Source of the DNA: Deltaproteobacteria bacterium
GTDB taxonomy: Bacteria; Desulfobacterota; Desulfobulbia; Desulfobulbales; Desulfurivibrionaceae
Length of the DNA: 64,000 nt
NCBI GenBank assembly: GCA_021802775.1
Contig: JAJZRJ010000001.1
Location: 85,615 to 149,614, forward strand
Reading direction: 5' to 3'
Below, piece after piece: positions 17,345-26,744 of the stretch. Position numbers and translations under genes: made by a program. The notes beneath the pieces were generated by a model, which saw nothing but the letters and a program-made list of their open reading frames with translations, was not told where the DNA came from and did no database searches. The first letter of the stretch is position 1, and each line of letters opens with the position of its first letter.

Positions 17345-18127
17345 ATGATCCGCGCACTCTACTCCGGCCGCTCCGGCATGAACGGCCAGCAGCTCCAGCT
17401 CGACACCATCTCCAACAACCTGGCCAACGTGAACACCGCCGGCTTCAAGAAAAGCCGCACCCAGTTCGAGGACCTTTACTATCAGGAACTCCGGGCCATG
17501 GGCACCGAAACCGTAGACGGCGGCCGGGTGCCCTCCGGCATCCAGGTGGGCCTCGGCGTCCAGCCCACCTCGGTGCAGAAGATCTTCACCCAGGGCAGCC
17601 TCACCGAAACCGGCAACGAACTCGACTGGGCCATCGAGGGCCGCGGCTTTTTCCGGATCATCCGCAACGGCGAGGAGTACTACACCCGCTCCGGCGCCTT
17701 TACCCGCGACCAGGACGGCTACATCGTCACCCAGAACGGCGACCGCCTGCAGCCGGAGTTTGCCATCCCGGAAGAGGCGGTCAGTATCAGCATCGACTCC
17801 AGCGGCCGCTTGAGCGCCAAGGACGCCACCCAAACCGAGGTGGCTTCCACTCAGATCACCCTCTACGACTTCATCAACCCCGGTGGTCTGCGGGCCGAAG
17901 GCGCCAACCTCTTCAAGGAGACCGAGGCCTCGGGCAACGCCCGCGAAGCCAATCCCGGCACCGACGGACTGGGCCTCATCATGCAACGCTATGTCGAGGT
18001 CTCGAACGTCGATGTCACCGAGGAACTGGTCAACCTCATCATCACCCAGCGGGCTTTCGAGTCCAACTCCAAGACCGTGCAGACCGCGGACCAGCTCCTG
18101 GAAATCGCCAACAACCTGGTACGGTAA
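17345..18127 (+). CDS. flgG: Flagellar basal-body distal rod protein FlgG
   Basis: Forms the distal rod that passes through the P and L rings. MIRALYSGRSGMNGQQLQLD opens it, followed by ISNNLANVNTAGFKKSRTQF; the FlgG-specific insertion FEDLYYQELRAMG is present; the C-terminus VEVSNVDVTEELVNLIITQR is the family C-terminal helix. 260 residues is standard. It lies 27 bases after flgF. Confidence 0.97.
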   Translation: MIRALYSGRSGMNGQQLQLDTISNNLANVNTAGFKKSRTQFEDLYYQELRAMGTETVDGGRVPSGIQVGLGVQPTSVQKIFTQGSLTETGNELDWAIEGRGFFRIIRNGEEYYTRSGAFTRDQDGYIVTQNGDRLQPEFAIPEEAVSISIDSSGRLSAKDATQTEVASTQITLYDFINPGGLRAEGANLFKETEASGNAREANPGTDGLGLIMQRYVEVSNVDVTEELVNLIITQRAFESNSKTVQTADQLLEIANNLVR

Positions 18128-18138
18128 AGGAACCCCTG

Positions 18139-18864
18139 ATGCGCCTGCGGCTCTTTCTACTCATCAGTCTGTTGCTGGCTAGCCTCCTCCCCGGCCGTCC
18201 GGTCTCGGCCCTGGCTCCGGGTCATACCTTGGGCCAGGAGGACTTCTACCGCATCTTCCTTGAGGTCGTAAGCCAGGGGGCGCCATGGCCGGCCGATGAC
18301 CTCGTTGCCCGCAACGTCGATACCCAACCGGCCACCCTTGCCCTCAGCAACCGGGCGTACACCGTGGCTGTACTGGACCAGCCAACCGCCAGCCGCCTGG
18401 GCAGAAACGTGTTCACCGTGGCCATCCTGGTCAACGGCAAAGAGGAAGGCCGACTCAAGCTGAGCGGCGATCTCCTCCTTTATGGCACCGTGCTCTGCAC
18501 CACCCAGAAACTCGACCGCCACCACCGGCTCACCGCCGGCGACCTCACCACGGTACGCCGCGAGACCGGCAGCCTCGACCCGGCCATACTCCGCCGCCCC
18601 GAGGATGCCGTCGGCAAACAACTCAAAATCACGCTTCAGCCAGGCGCCATGGTGTATCGCCATCAACTGGTCACCCCACCTCTGGTCAAACGCGGGGAAC
18701 GGGTTACCATCATGGCGCGGAACGGCGACATCCAGGTCACTGTGCCGGGCCAGGCCCGGGACAACGGCGCCGCCGGCGACCTCATCCGGGTAAAAAACCT
18801 GATGAGCCGCAAGGAGATTACCGCCCGGGTGGTGGAAAGCGGCGTCGTGCAAACAGAACTGTAA
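18139..18864 (+). CDS. flgA: Flagellar P-ring assembly chaperone FlgA
   Basis: A periplasmic chaperone for FlgI P-ring assembly. A signal peptide covers about residues 1-25 (LFLLISLLLASLLPGRPVSA). The C-terminal SAF domain includes LTAGDLTTVRRETGSLD, AVGKQLKITLQPG and the terminal IRVKNLMSRKEITARVVESG, characteristic of FlgA. Length 241 is normal. It sits between flgG and flgH, 11 bases from each. Confidence 0.95.
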   Translation: MRLRLFLLISLLLASLLPGRPVSALAPGHTLGQEDFYRIFLEVVSQGAPWPADDLVARNVDTQPATLALSNRAYTVAVLDQPTASRLGRNVFTVAILVNGKEEGRLKLSGDLLLYGTVLCTTQKLDRHHRLTAGDLTTVRRETGSLDPAILRRPEDAVGKQLKITLQPGAMVYRHQLVTPPLVKRGERVTIMARNGDIQVTVPGQARDNGAAGDLIRVKNLMSRKEITARVVESGVVQTEL

Positions 18865-18875
18865 GGAGGTACGGT

Positions 18876-19586
18876 ATGCCCCGACTTATCTTGTCTTTCC
18901 TCGCCTGCTCCCTCGCCTTGCTGGCGGGTTGCGCCACCACCGGCCAACAGGCCGGCGCGCCCGCGCCGGCGCTGCCGGAACGCTACAGCCTGCCGGAGGT
19001 AGGGCAGAAACAAGCCGCCCAGCCCGAAGGCTCGCTCTACAACAGCGCCACCGGTCTCAATCTCTATAAGGATACCCGGGCCTGCGCCGTGGGCGACATC
19101 ATTCTGGTGCGCATCGTTGAAACCTCCAGCGGCAAAAAAGAGGCCAAGACCAAGACCGAACGCGAGTCGACGGTCTCGGGCGGCGTTGCCTCCTTCTTCG
19201 GCTTCGAGCAGTGGGTAGCGGATAAAAACTCCCGCTTCACTCCGTCATCCACAGAATTGCAGGCGACGTTGACCAACGATTACGACGGCAAGGGCAACAC
19301 CGAACGCAAAAGTGACGTCAAGGCGACGATCTCGGCACGGGTGATCGAAAAGACCATGGACGGCAATCTCGTGATCCGCGGCTATCAAGAGGTGCGGGTC
19401 AACAACGAGACCCAGACCCTGATCCTCTCCGGCATCATCCGGCCGAGCGATGTCTCGGCGGACAACTCGGTGCTCTCCTCACGGATCGCCGATGCCCGCA
19501 TCGAATATAGCGGTCAGGGCATCCTCGCCGACAAGCAGCAACCAGGCTGGCTCGCCCGCGCCCTTGACGTGATCTGGCCATTCTGA
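18876..19586 (+). CDS. flgH: Flagellar L-ring lipoprotein FlgH
   Basis: Forms the outer-membrane L ring. A lipoprotein signal peptide ends in the lipobox LLAGC, with Cys19 as the acylated residue. The core shows SLYNSATGLNLYKDTRACAV, GDIILVRIVETSSGKKEAKT, and VIRGYQEVRVNNETQTLILS, ending GIIRPSDVSADNSVLSSRIA, the FlgH signature. The C-terminus GWLARALDVIWPF is conserved. Its presence together with FlgI confirms an outer membrane. Confidence 0.96.
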   Translation: MPRLILSFLACSLALLAGCATTGQQAGAPAPALPERYSLPEVGQKQAAQPEGSLYNSATGLNLYKDTRACAVGDIILVRIVETSSGKKEAKTKTERESTVSGGVASFFGFEQWVADKNSRFTPSSTELQATLTNDYDGKGNTERKSDVKATISARVIEKTMDGNLVIRGYQEVRVNNETQTLILSGIIRPSDVSADNSVLSSRIADARIEYSGQGILADKQQPGWLARALDVIWPF

Positions 19587-19716
19587 TGCCCCGGATACAC
19601 CCCGCCCCGATGCCCGGAAAATTCTGCCGGGCAGGGGCAGGAACGGCGATACCGTGCGGACTGGAACCAACCGGAACTACCGGAAAAAATTAGGGGCCAT
19701 TGCCGCCCACCACGAG

Positions 19717-19732
19717 TGGCATATCCTTTGCT
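19717..19732 (+). promoter_or_regulatory. Sigma-54 promoter for the flgI operon
   Basis: TGGCATATCCTTTGCT matches the -24/-12 consensus except C to T at the sixth base. Predicted start is near 19743. Because it covers the alternative upstream flgI start at 19716, it supports translation from 19776. Confidence 0.78.
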
Positions 19733-19775
19733 ATTTCATCAGGACAGAAACCTCAACAGAGAATCGGGTGTTGCC

Positions 19776-20909
19776 ATGAACCAACCGACCACCGCCAGCG
19801 CCAAAACCCTTGCTGCGCCGCCGACCCGGCAGGCCGCCACCCTCGTGGCTCTGCTCGCCGCCCTGCTGCTCGCCGCCACCCCGGCCATGGCCGCACGGAT
19901 CAAGGACCTTGCCGCGGTCAAGGGGGTACGCGACAACCAGTTGGTCGGCTATGGGATCGTCGTGGGCCTGAACGGCACCGGCGACGGCAAGAACGCCGCC
20001 TTCACCACCAACGGACTGGCCAACCTGATGCGCAACATGGGGGTCAAGATCGATCCGCAGGAGATCAAGGTGAAGAACGTGGCCAGCGTCATCGTCACTG
20101 CCAAGCTGCCGCCCTTTACCAAGGTGGGCCAGGTCATCGACGTGACCCTCTCGTCGGTTGGCGACGCCTCGTCACTCCAGGGCGGCACCCTGCTCGCCAC
20201 ACCGCTCAAGGGCCTTGACAACCAGGTTTATGCCATCGCGCAAGGGGCGATCAGCATCGGTGGCTTCGAGACCCAGGACCCCGCCCAGGCCATCGGCCGC
20301 CAGAAAAACCACCTCACTGTCGCTCGCATCCCGGCTGGGGCCACGGTGGAACAGGAGGTGCCGGTCTCCTTTGCCCGGAAAAAGAACATCGCCATCACCC
20401 TCGGCACTTCGGACTTCACCACCGCCGACCGGATGGTGGGCGCCATCAACAAGGCACTGGGCGGTGACTATGCCGCCGCCAAAGATGGCGCCACGGTGGA
20501 CGTCACCGTACCGGAAAAATTCAGGAACAAAGAGGTCGCCTTCCTCGCCACCCTGGAAAATCTGGAGGTGCATCCGGATCGCACCGCCAAGGTCGTGCTC
20601 GACGAACGAACCGGCACCGTGGTGATGGGTGAGAATGTACGGCTGACTGCCCTGGCGCTCTCTCATGGCAATTTAAGTCTGCAGATCACCCCGGCGCCAC
20701 CGACCACGCCGCCGTCATCGGAAAAAAAAGAGAAGGTCATGGCCACCGGCAACAATGGCCAAAAACTGGTGAATTTTGCCGAAGGTACCTCGCTGGGTGA
20801 GGTGGTCCGGGCATTGAACGCCGTCGGGGTCGCGCCTCGCGATCTCATCGCCATCTTCCAGACCATGAAGGCCTCCGGGGCACTCCAGGCCGACCTGGAA
20901 ATCATCTGA
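19776..20909 (+). CDS. flgI: Flagellar P-ring protein FlgI
   Basis: Forms the periplasmic P ring that, with FlgH, serves as the rod bushing. A signal peptide spans about residues 20-40 (AATLVALLAALLLAATPAMA). The mature start ARIKDLAAVKGVRDNQLVGY and GYGIVVGLNGTGDG are near-invariant in FlgI; FTTNGLANLMRNMGVKI and the C-terminal LGEVVRALNAVGVAPRDLI are also diagnostic. The start is taken at 19776; the longer frame from 19716 begins at a predicted sigma-54 promoter. 377 residues. Confidence 0.96.
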   Translation: MNQPTTASAKTLAAPPTRQAATLVALLAALLLAATPAMAARIKDLAAVKGVRDNQLVGYGIVVGLNGTGDGKNAAFTTNGLANLMRNMGVKIDPQEIKVKNVASVIVTAKLPPFTKVGQVIDVTLSSVGDASSLQGGTLLATPLKGLDNQVYAIAQGAISIGGFETQDPAQAIGRQKNHLTVARIPAGATVEQEVPVSFARKKNIAITLGTSDFTTADRMVGAINKALGGDYAAAKDGATVDVTVPEKFRNKEVAFLATLENLEVHPDRTAKVVLDERTGTVVMGENVRLTALALSHGNLSLQITPAPPTTPPSSEKKEKVMATGNNGQKLVNFAEGTSLGEVVRALNAVGVAPRDLIAIFQTMKASGALQADLEII

Positions 20910-20925
20910 GCGAGACCGCGCAATC

Positions 20926-21231
20926 ATGAAAATCTCTGCCATCCAGCCGACCCTACTCAAGGAAAACGGGCTGCCGGCCGATACGCTCAAAGAGAAAAAA
21001 CTGCGCCAGGCCTGTGCCGATTTCGAGGCGATCATTCTGGCCAAAAGCCTGAGCCTCGGCCGCGAGAGCGCGCCGGAAGGCGGGATCATCGGCGGTGGCT
21101 TTGCCGACGAGATGTACCGCTCCATGTACGACAACGAACTGGCAAAAAAAATGTCGCGGGGCAAGGGCATGGGTTTTGGCGAAATGCTCTACCGCCAGAT
21201 CAAGAACCAGCATCCGATTACGCATAAATAA
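20926..21231 (+). CDS. flgJ: FlgJ-type rod-binding protein (N-terminal domain only)
   Basis: A 101-residue rod-cap/scaffold domain. LRQACADFEAIILAKSL and the C-terminal YRSMYDNELAKKMSRGKGMG with FGEMLYRQI define the Rod-binding domain. The peptidoglycan hydrolase domain found in enterobacterial FlgJ is missing, as in many delta-proteobacteria, where a separate muramidase is assumed to open the wall. It lies 16 bases after flgI. Confidence 0.93.
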   Translation: MKISAIQPTLLKENGLPADTLKEKKLRQACADFEAIILAKSLSLGRESAPEGGIIGGGFADEMYRSMYDNELAKKMSRGKGMGFGEMLYRQIKNQHPITHK

Positions 21232-21244
21232 CGAGGCAGACACC

Positions 21245-21766
21245 ATGCTTGAAACAGCCGATACAGCACCTCGAAATCTTCCTGATGAGCTTTTCGAACT
21301 CCTGTACAAGGAGGTGGATCTCTCGCAGGAAATGCTCGCCCTGCTCGACCAGGAAAAAACCGCCCTGGTGGCCATGGACATGACCACCCTAGTTGAATTG
21401 AGCCGCCAGAAACTCAAACAATTGGACCGCATCCGGGCGCTGGACGAATCGTTGCAGAAAACCAGCCGCCAGATTACCGACAGCACCGCATCGACCATCA
21501 AACTGTCCAGCCTGAACGAACACGCCAGCGAGACGGAACGGCCGCGATTGGAAAGCCTGCGGCAACAGCTCCTCGCCCTGCGGGAACAAATCCTCTCCAA
21601 AAACATCGTCAACAAGCGCTTTGCCGAGGATACCCGGCATTACCTCAACGACGCCATCTCCCTCATCACCACGGCGACGGCCGGGCAGCACCCTTCCTAC
21701 GGCAAGGCAAAGCAAGGCGGTAAGTCGTACGCCAACCAGCCGACCATGATCAGTTGCGAGGTATAA
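21245..21766 (+). CDS. flgN: FlgN-family chaperone for FlgK and FlgL
   Basis: A 173-residue, largely helical protein in the position usual for FlgN, directly before flgK and flgL, its export clients. ELLYKEVDLSQEMLALLDQE and KTALVAMDMTTLVELSRQKL are the typical FlgN opening, where each subunit class binds the C-termini of hook-associated proteins. A coiled coil is likely over about residues 60-135. Start at 21245 follows the flgJ stop by 13 bases; the longer frame from 21095 would overlap flgJ. The primary sequence of FlgN is weakly conserved, so part of the call rests on context. Confidence 0.8.
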   Translation: MLETADTAPRNLPDELFELLYKEVDLSQEMLALLDQEKTALVAMDMTTLVELSRQKLKQLDRIRALDESLQKTSRQITDSTASTIKLSSLNEHASETERPRLESLRQQLLALREQILSKNIVNKRFAEDTRHYLNDAISLITTATAGQHPSYGKAKQGGKSYANQPTMISCEV

Positions 21767-21772
21767 TACGCC

Positions 21773-24307
21773 ATGTCCGGTGTCGGCCACGTCCTGAGTA
21801 TTGCCAAGGAAGCGCTCCTGGCCCACCAGCTTTCGGTGCAGGTCGCCTCCCACAACATTGCCAACGTCGATACCCCGGGCTACACCCGCCAGACGCTGAC
21901 CCTGCAACCCAACCAGGCAACGCCGATTTCGGCCGGCAGCCTGGGCGGCGGCGTGCGCGGCACCGAAATCATGCGGCAGTACGACCGCTTCATGACCCAG
22001 CGGTTGGTGAGCCAGCAGTCGATCCTGGGCAATCTCCAGGCCCAGCAGGAATCCATGCGGGTTGTGGAAACGGTTTTCAACGAGGCGCCGGGCCTGGCCC
22101 TCAACGACCTCCTGGGCCAATTCTGGAACTCCTGGCAGGACCTGGCCGACAACCCCGAACTTTTCGCCGCCCGCCAGACCGTGGTGCAATCCGGCCAACT
22201 CCTGGTGGACCAGTTGCAGACCATGAGCGCCGAGATCACCCGGGTCAAGCAGGATATCGGCATCAATCTCGATACCGCCATTAAAGACGTCAACTCGCTT
22301 ACCAGCCAGATCGCGACCCTGAACGTCCAGATCACCACCGAGGAGAAACCCGGCCAGCAGGCCAACGACCTCCGCGACCAGCGGGACACTTTGATCAGGG
22401 AACTCGGTGATCTGCTCAACATCACCTACTTTGAAAACAGCCAGGGCGCCTATACCGTCATGCTGGCGGATGGCCACACCCTGGTGGAAACCAACGAGGC
22501 GTGGCAGATTCAGTGGTCGAACAATACCCTTTACTGGCTCAAAACCACTGGTGACGGCAAGCAGATACGGCAAGGTATCGGCTCTGGCGCCGAACTCGGG
22601 GGCAAAATCGGCGGTTGGCTTGAGGTGCGCGGCAATCTGACCGAAGGCGACCCGAACAACTACCTCGGCCGGCTCGACGCGATGGCCAACGCCCTTATCC
22701 GCGAATTGAACCAGCAGCACAGCCAGGGCGTCGGCTTGGTCCGCTTCGATGGCCGGGTCGTCGGCACCGAACTCGCGGCCAACACCGCCCGGCTCACCAC
22801 GCAGGTGGAAGACGCCACCGCCAAAGAAACCATCCCCGCAGGCACCATCACCATCAATGATCGCTCTGTCGGCGAAATCCAAGGGTCCGGCACCACGACC
22901 ACCGGCGGCCTGGCCATGACCAAAACGGCCAATGCAGCGACCGCCATCAATGATGCTCTTGCCGGCGTGACGGCCAAAATGACCACCCTGGTGGCGGGCG
23001 GTACGGTTTCCGCTTACGGCGTTCCGAACGACACCCAAAATGTAAATTTCACAGTCAACGGGGTAACGGTTAACTATACCATCAATACCACGGGCGGCCC
23101 CCCAAACGACACCGATCCGGCCACCCTGGCCCAACACGTCGTGGACGCAATCAACGATGCCATTGACAACCGCAACAACCCGGCCGCCCCGGCCCTGGAA
23201 CCCAAGCCGCCGATCACCATCGCGGCCAGTGTAGGCACTGGCTTCAATGGCGGGGTGCTCAATTCCATCGTGCTCCGCAACATCAATGCAGGCGACGAGT
23301 CGCGCATCGTCATCAACGGCATGACCGACGATGCCACCGGGCTCCCAACCCTGGCCGCGAATCTGGGACTCACCGATGGCGAGTATGTGGCTGACGCCAC
23401 CCACAACACCGGCCAGCTCACCCTTTTTTCCGATGCGCCCTTCACGGTCAGGGGCGGAGTCAACGATTTCTACCTCGACCAGCTCGGCATGACCGGCGTT
23501 ACCGACGACGCCCCCGACGACGGTCAATTCACCTTCACCTACAACATGGGGCCGGCACCGGCCAACCTGCAAGGCTTCAAATATGCCGACGAGCTGAACC
23601 TGGACGGCACCACCTTCGACCTCTGGCTCTACAACGCCGACAACACCCTGGCGCTGTCGCAACCGGTAAAGGTAAGCCTGGAACGGGCCTATACCCTCCA
23701 GGATGTGGCCGGCGCCATTAATTATGCGGTCAACAACGCCGCCGGCACCACTGCCGATCCCTGGGTCGAGGCCTCGGTGGAGGACAACAAGCTCCAGCTC
23801 ACGCCGGACGCCGCCCACTCCTTTGCCTTTGGCAACGACGCCACCAACTTCCTCCGGGTGGCCGGACTCAACACCTTCTTTACCGGCCACAGCGCCGGCA
23901 CCATCGGCATCAATACCGCCCTGGCCAAGGATCTCGACCTTATTACCGCAGGAACCATCAACGCCAACGGCGAATTATTCCAGGGCGACAACTCCAACGT
24001 CTTGCTCATCAACAATATCCAGAAGAAGGAAAACGTGCTCTTCACCGGCGGCAAAAGCAACTCGCTCGATGGCTTCTACAACGCCCTGGTGGGTGAGGTT
24101 GGCAACGAAGGCCGCGCCATCAAACGCAGCCTGGAGTTCAACACCCTGGTGACTACCCAGATGAGCGAACTGCGCGATGCCACCGCCGGCGTCTCGCTCG
24201 ATGAGGAAATGGCCAACCTGATCAAATTCCAGCACGCCTATACCGCCGCATCGCGGCTGATCACCATGTCCGACGAAATGCTGCAAACCCTGCTCAATTC
24301 GGTGTGA
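21773..24307 (+). CDS. flgK: Flagellar hook-associated protein 1, FlgK (enlarged)
   Basis: The first hook-filament junction protein. The N-terminus SVQVASHNIANVDTPGYTRQ and the C-terminus DEEMANLIKFQHAYTAASRL with ITMSDEMLQTLLNSV are the two canonical ends that form the D0 coiled coil. At 844 residues it is some 300 longer than the usual FlgK of about 550; the extra length lies in the central region (about 340-720), rich in Asn, Thr and Asp. These central domains face outward on the filament, so the insertion would be surface exposed. Seven bases separate it from flgN. Confidence 0.95.
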   Translation: MSGVGHVLSIAKEALLAHQLSVQVASHNIANVDTPGYTRQTLTLQPNQATPISAGSLGGGVRGTEIMRQYDRFMTQRLVSQQSILGNLQAQQESMRVVETVFNEAPGLALNDLLGQFWNSWQDLADNPELFAARQTVVQSGQLLVDQLQTMSAEITRVKQDIGINLDTAIKDVNSLTSQIATLNVQITTEEKPGQQANDLRDQRDTLIRELGDLLNITYFENSQGAYTVMLADGHTLVETNEAWQIQWSNNTLYWLKTTGDGKQIRQGIGSGAELGGKIGGWLEVRGNLTEGDPNNYLGRLDAMANALIRELNQQHSQGVGLVRFDGRVVGTELAANTARLTTQVEDATAKETIPAGTITINDRSVGEIQGSGTTTTGGLAMTKTANAATAINDALAGVTAKMTTLVAGGTVSAYGVPNDTQNVNFTVNGVTVNYTINTTGGPPNDTDPATLAQHVVDAINDAIDNRNNPAAPALEPKPPITIAASVGTGFNGGVLNSIVLRNINAGDESRIVINGMTDDATGLPTLAANLGLTDGEYVADATHNTGQLTLFSDAPFTVRGGVNDFYLDQLGMTGVTDDAPDDGQFTFTYNMGPAPANLQGFKYADELNLDGTTFDLWLYNADNTLALSQPVKVSLERAYTLQDVAGAINYAVNNAAGTTADPWVEASVEDNKLQLTPDAAHSFAFGNDATNFLRVAGLNTFFTGHSAGTIGINTALAKDLDLITAGTINANGELFQGDNSNVLLINNIQKKENVLFTGGKSNSLDGFYNALVGEVGNEGRAIKRSLEFNTLVTTQMSELRDATAGVSLDEEMANLIKFQHAYTAASRLITMSDEMLQTLLNSV

Positions 24308-24322
24308 CACAGGAGTAACGCC

Positions 24323-26299
24323 ATGCGAGTCACCATGCAAACCATCCACCAACGCATCCTGGGCAATCTGGGCAGTGTCGTTTCGGACATGAACCGCATC
24401 AACAGCCAGATCTCTTCCGGCAAGCGGATGTCCAAGATCTCGGAGGATCCGGTCAACCTGGTCGGTGCGCTGGGCCTGCGCACCAACATCACCCAGATTG
24501 CCCAGTACCAGAAAAACCTCCGGTATGGCGATAACATAATCAGCGCGTCGGAGTCGGCCCTGAACAGCATGAAGGAGCTGGCCATCCGCGGCAAGGAACT
24601 GGCCATCCAGATGGCCAACGGCACCATGACCCAGGAAAACAGGACAAGCGCCGCGGAAGAGGTGCGCCACCTCTGGGAAGAGGCCATCTTTCTCGCCAAC
24701 TCGGATGTCAATGGCCGGTACGTCTTTGCCGGCTACCGCACCGCCGGGTACTCCGAGACGGAGCCAACCCCCTTTATTGCGGACAAGGTGGATGGGTATA
24801 TCATCAATGGCAGCAGCCTCACCCCCCTGGCGGCAGCCGCGGCAACGCAATACAATCTCAACACCGGCGACCTGGCCATCAACGGCATTACCATTGGCGC
24901 TACCGGGGTCGACGGCCTTTCCTCGGCCCACGCCAATGCCTCGGCTGCGGCCAAGATGGCGGCCATCAATGCCAAGCAGACAGAGACCGGGGTAACCGCA
25001 GGTTTCACCGCCGCCAGTGTGACGGCCAGCGGAGCAATAACGGCCGGAACCATGGACTCCGGGGATATGGTGATCAACGGCCAGAATATCTTTGACGGTA
25101 CCATCAACCCCGCCTCGGCGGTCATCAGCGCCGGGGATGCAGACAACACCCTGATCAACGCCATCAACGCCCATTCGGCAACCACCGGCGTAATCGCCTC
25201 CAGGGACAGCGGAATCCTCACCCTAACCGCCATCGATGGCCGCAACATCGAGATCGACACCTCACAAAATGCGGGCGACGGCGAGGCTATCAGCCAACTC
25301 AACGGTGCTGCCGCGGACAAAGTCTACTTCGGCACCGTGCAGCTCACCTCGGATCGGCCCTTTACCCTGCAAACCACCTCGGGGCCGGCAGAGCCAGGCC
25401 TCGACGCCCTGGGTCTGGGCGGCGGTTCCGCTGTAACCAATGAGGCAAATGATGCTCCCAACGACGGGCTGTTACAGGTCATCACCATCCAGCAGAAGGA
25501 AGGCAATGTCCGCTATGCCGGTGACCGCGACAACAACATCGCGATCAAGGTCGGCCCCACCAGCAATCTCGAGGTCTCTAAAAACGGCGTGGAGGCGGTA
25601 ATGACCACCGGTGTTTTCTCGGCGCTCAAAGGGCTGGAAAATGCCCTGCGCGCCGAAAAATACACCACCGTCACCGGACCCAACGAGGCCGCCATGCCCC
25701 CCACGGCGGCCCTGAATAGTGGCGCCACCGGCCTGGAGCAGGACGGCATGACCTTTGCCAACGGCACCCTCTCCTTTACCGTGACCGACCATTCCTACTA
25801 CCCGCCCCGGAACAAAACCATCAACCTCGCGGTGGACATCGCTACTGACACCCCGGAATCCATCGCCACCCGGATTGGCCGGATTCCCGGCATGGACGCC
25901 TCCTGGTCTGCCGACGGCCATCTCACCATAGAAAGCGGCGATCCGGAGCGCTTCACCTTCACCTACACGGATTCCAGCAACTTCATGGCGATGAATGGCA
26001 TCACCCAGGACGAGGTGCAATTCCAGGCCATCCAGAAGTCCATCGGCGAGATGGGGACCCTGCTGGACAACCTGAGCAACCAGGTTTCGGACTTCGGCGC
26101 CCGCGCCAACCGCATCGAGGTCCAGAGCATGCTCTATGTCAACCTGAACCTGGCGGCCCAGGAAAACCTCTCCCAAAAGGAAGATACCGACATGATCGCG
26201 GCCCTGATGGAGATCAAGGCCAAGCAGACCGCCTATGAGGCGGCCCTGGCCGCCGCGGCCCAAACGATGCAGCTCAGTCTGGTCAATTTTCTCGATTAG
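24323..26299 (+). CDS. flgL: Flagellar hook-associated protein 3, FlgL (enlarged, with Flagellin_IN-like repeats)
   Basis: The second junction protein. RVTMQTIHQRILGNLGSVVS and SSGKRMSKISEDPVNLVGAL form the flagellin-like N-terminus; the C-terminus YEAALAAAAQTMQLSLVNFL is canonical. It has 658 residues, twice a typical FlgL. The middle contains two related segments, about 182-230 (GDLAINGITIG ... AINAKQTETGV) and 247-312 (GDMVINGQNIF ... AINAHSATTGV), that look like Flagellin_IN motifs. These would extend the surface domain. It ends the flgK-flgL pair; csrA follows after 74 bases. Confidence 0.95.
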   Translation: MRVTMQTIHQRILGNLGSVVSDMNRINSQISSGKRMSKISEDPVNLVGALGLRTNITQIAQYQKNLRYGDNIISASESALNSMKELAIRGKELAIQMANGTMTQENRTSAAEEVRHLWEEAIFLANSDVNGRYVFAGYRTAGYSETEPTPFIADKVDGYIINGSSLTPLAAAAATQYNLNTGDLAINGITIGATGVDGLSSAHANASAAAKMAAINAKQTETGVTAGFTAASVTASGAITAGTMDSGDMVINGQNIFDGTINPASAVISAGDADNTLINAINAHSATTGVIASRDSGILTLTAIDGRNIEIDTSQNAGDGEAISQLNGAAADKVYFGTVQLTSDRPFTLQTTSGPAEPGLDALGLGGGSAVTNEANDAPNDGLLQVITIQQKEGNVRYAGDRDNNIAIKVGPTSNLEVSKNGVEAVMTTGVFSALKGLENALRAEKYTTVTGPNEAAMPPTAALNSGATGLEQDGMTFANGTLSFTVTDHSYYPPRNKTINLAVDIATDTPESIATRIGRIPGMDASWSADGHLTIESGDPERFTFTYTDSSNFMAMNGITQDEVQFQAIQKSIGEMGTLLDNLSNQVSDFGARANRIEVQSMLYVNLNLAAQENLSQKEDTDMIAALMEIKAKQTAYEAALAAAAQTMQLSLVNFLD

Positions 26300-26373
26300 T
26301 CCTTGAATAGCAGGACCAGCATGAATACGCTGAAGAAGAGCGTAGGTGCACACTGCCAGGGAGGGCAAAGGAC

Positions 26374-26652
26374 ATGCTGATCTTGACCAGAAAGCACGGC
26401 GAAGGGATTGCCATCGGCAACGATATACAGATCAGAATCCTCGAAATCAAAGGGGGGCAAGTCAAGATCGGCATCGAGGCGCCCCATGATGTCACGGTGC
26501 ACCGCGAGGAAATCTACCTGAAAATTTTAGAGGAAAATCAACGGGCGGCCCGGGATACCTCCATCGACTTCTCGTCTCTCACCACGGCCTTTGCCCAGAG
26601 CAAAGGGAAACTGGCCCCCTCCGGGGAAGAAAAAAACAAAAGGCAGCGCTGA
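26374..26652 (+). CDS. csrA: Carbon storage regulator CsrA
   Basis: A dimeric RNA-binding repressor that binds GGA loops in leaders. [20 protein letters not shown] and [20 protein letters not shown] are the conserved core, with R44-type Arg in HREEIY. The last 35 residues (about 58-92) are an unstructured, Lys-rich extension absent from most CsrA proteins of 61-75 residues. csrA next to fliW and flgL reflects the FliW-CsrA-flagellin circuit. The leader contains several GGA triplets, one in the Shine-Dalgarno AAAGGA, so autorepression is plausible. Confidence 0.96.
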   Translation: MLILTRKHGEGIAIGNDIQIRILEIKGGQVKIGIEAPHDVTVHREEIYLKILEENQRAARDTSIDFSSLTTAFAQSKGKLAPSGEEKNKRQR

Positions 26653-26744
26653 TTATGCACGCACAGACTACATCCCCATCAACAGACAGGGAACACCCCA
26701 TGACCCAGCGCCCCAATCACGACATGCCGGCAGGGGAGCAAAAA

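Noticed and set aside
19716..19775. An earlier flgI start at 19716
   Set aside because: The sigma-54 promoter occupies 19717-19732, so this start would lie upstream of the transcript.
21389..23890. An 833-codon minus-strand frame opposite flgK
   Set aside because: flgK is unambiguous in the plus frame; the antisense product is Gly/Val-rich with no domains.
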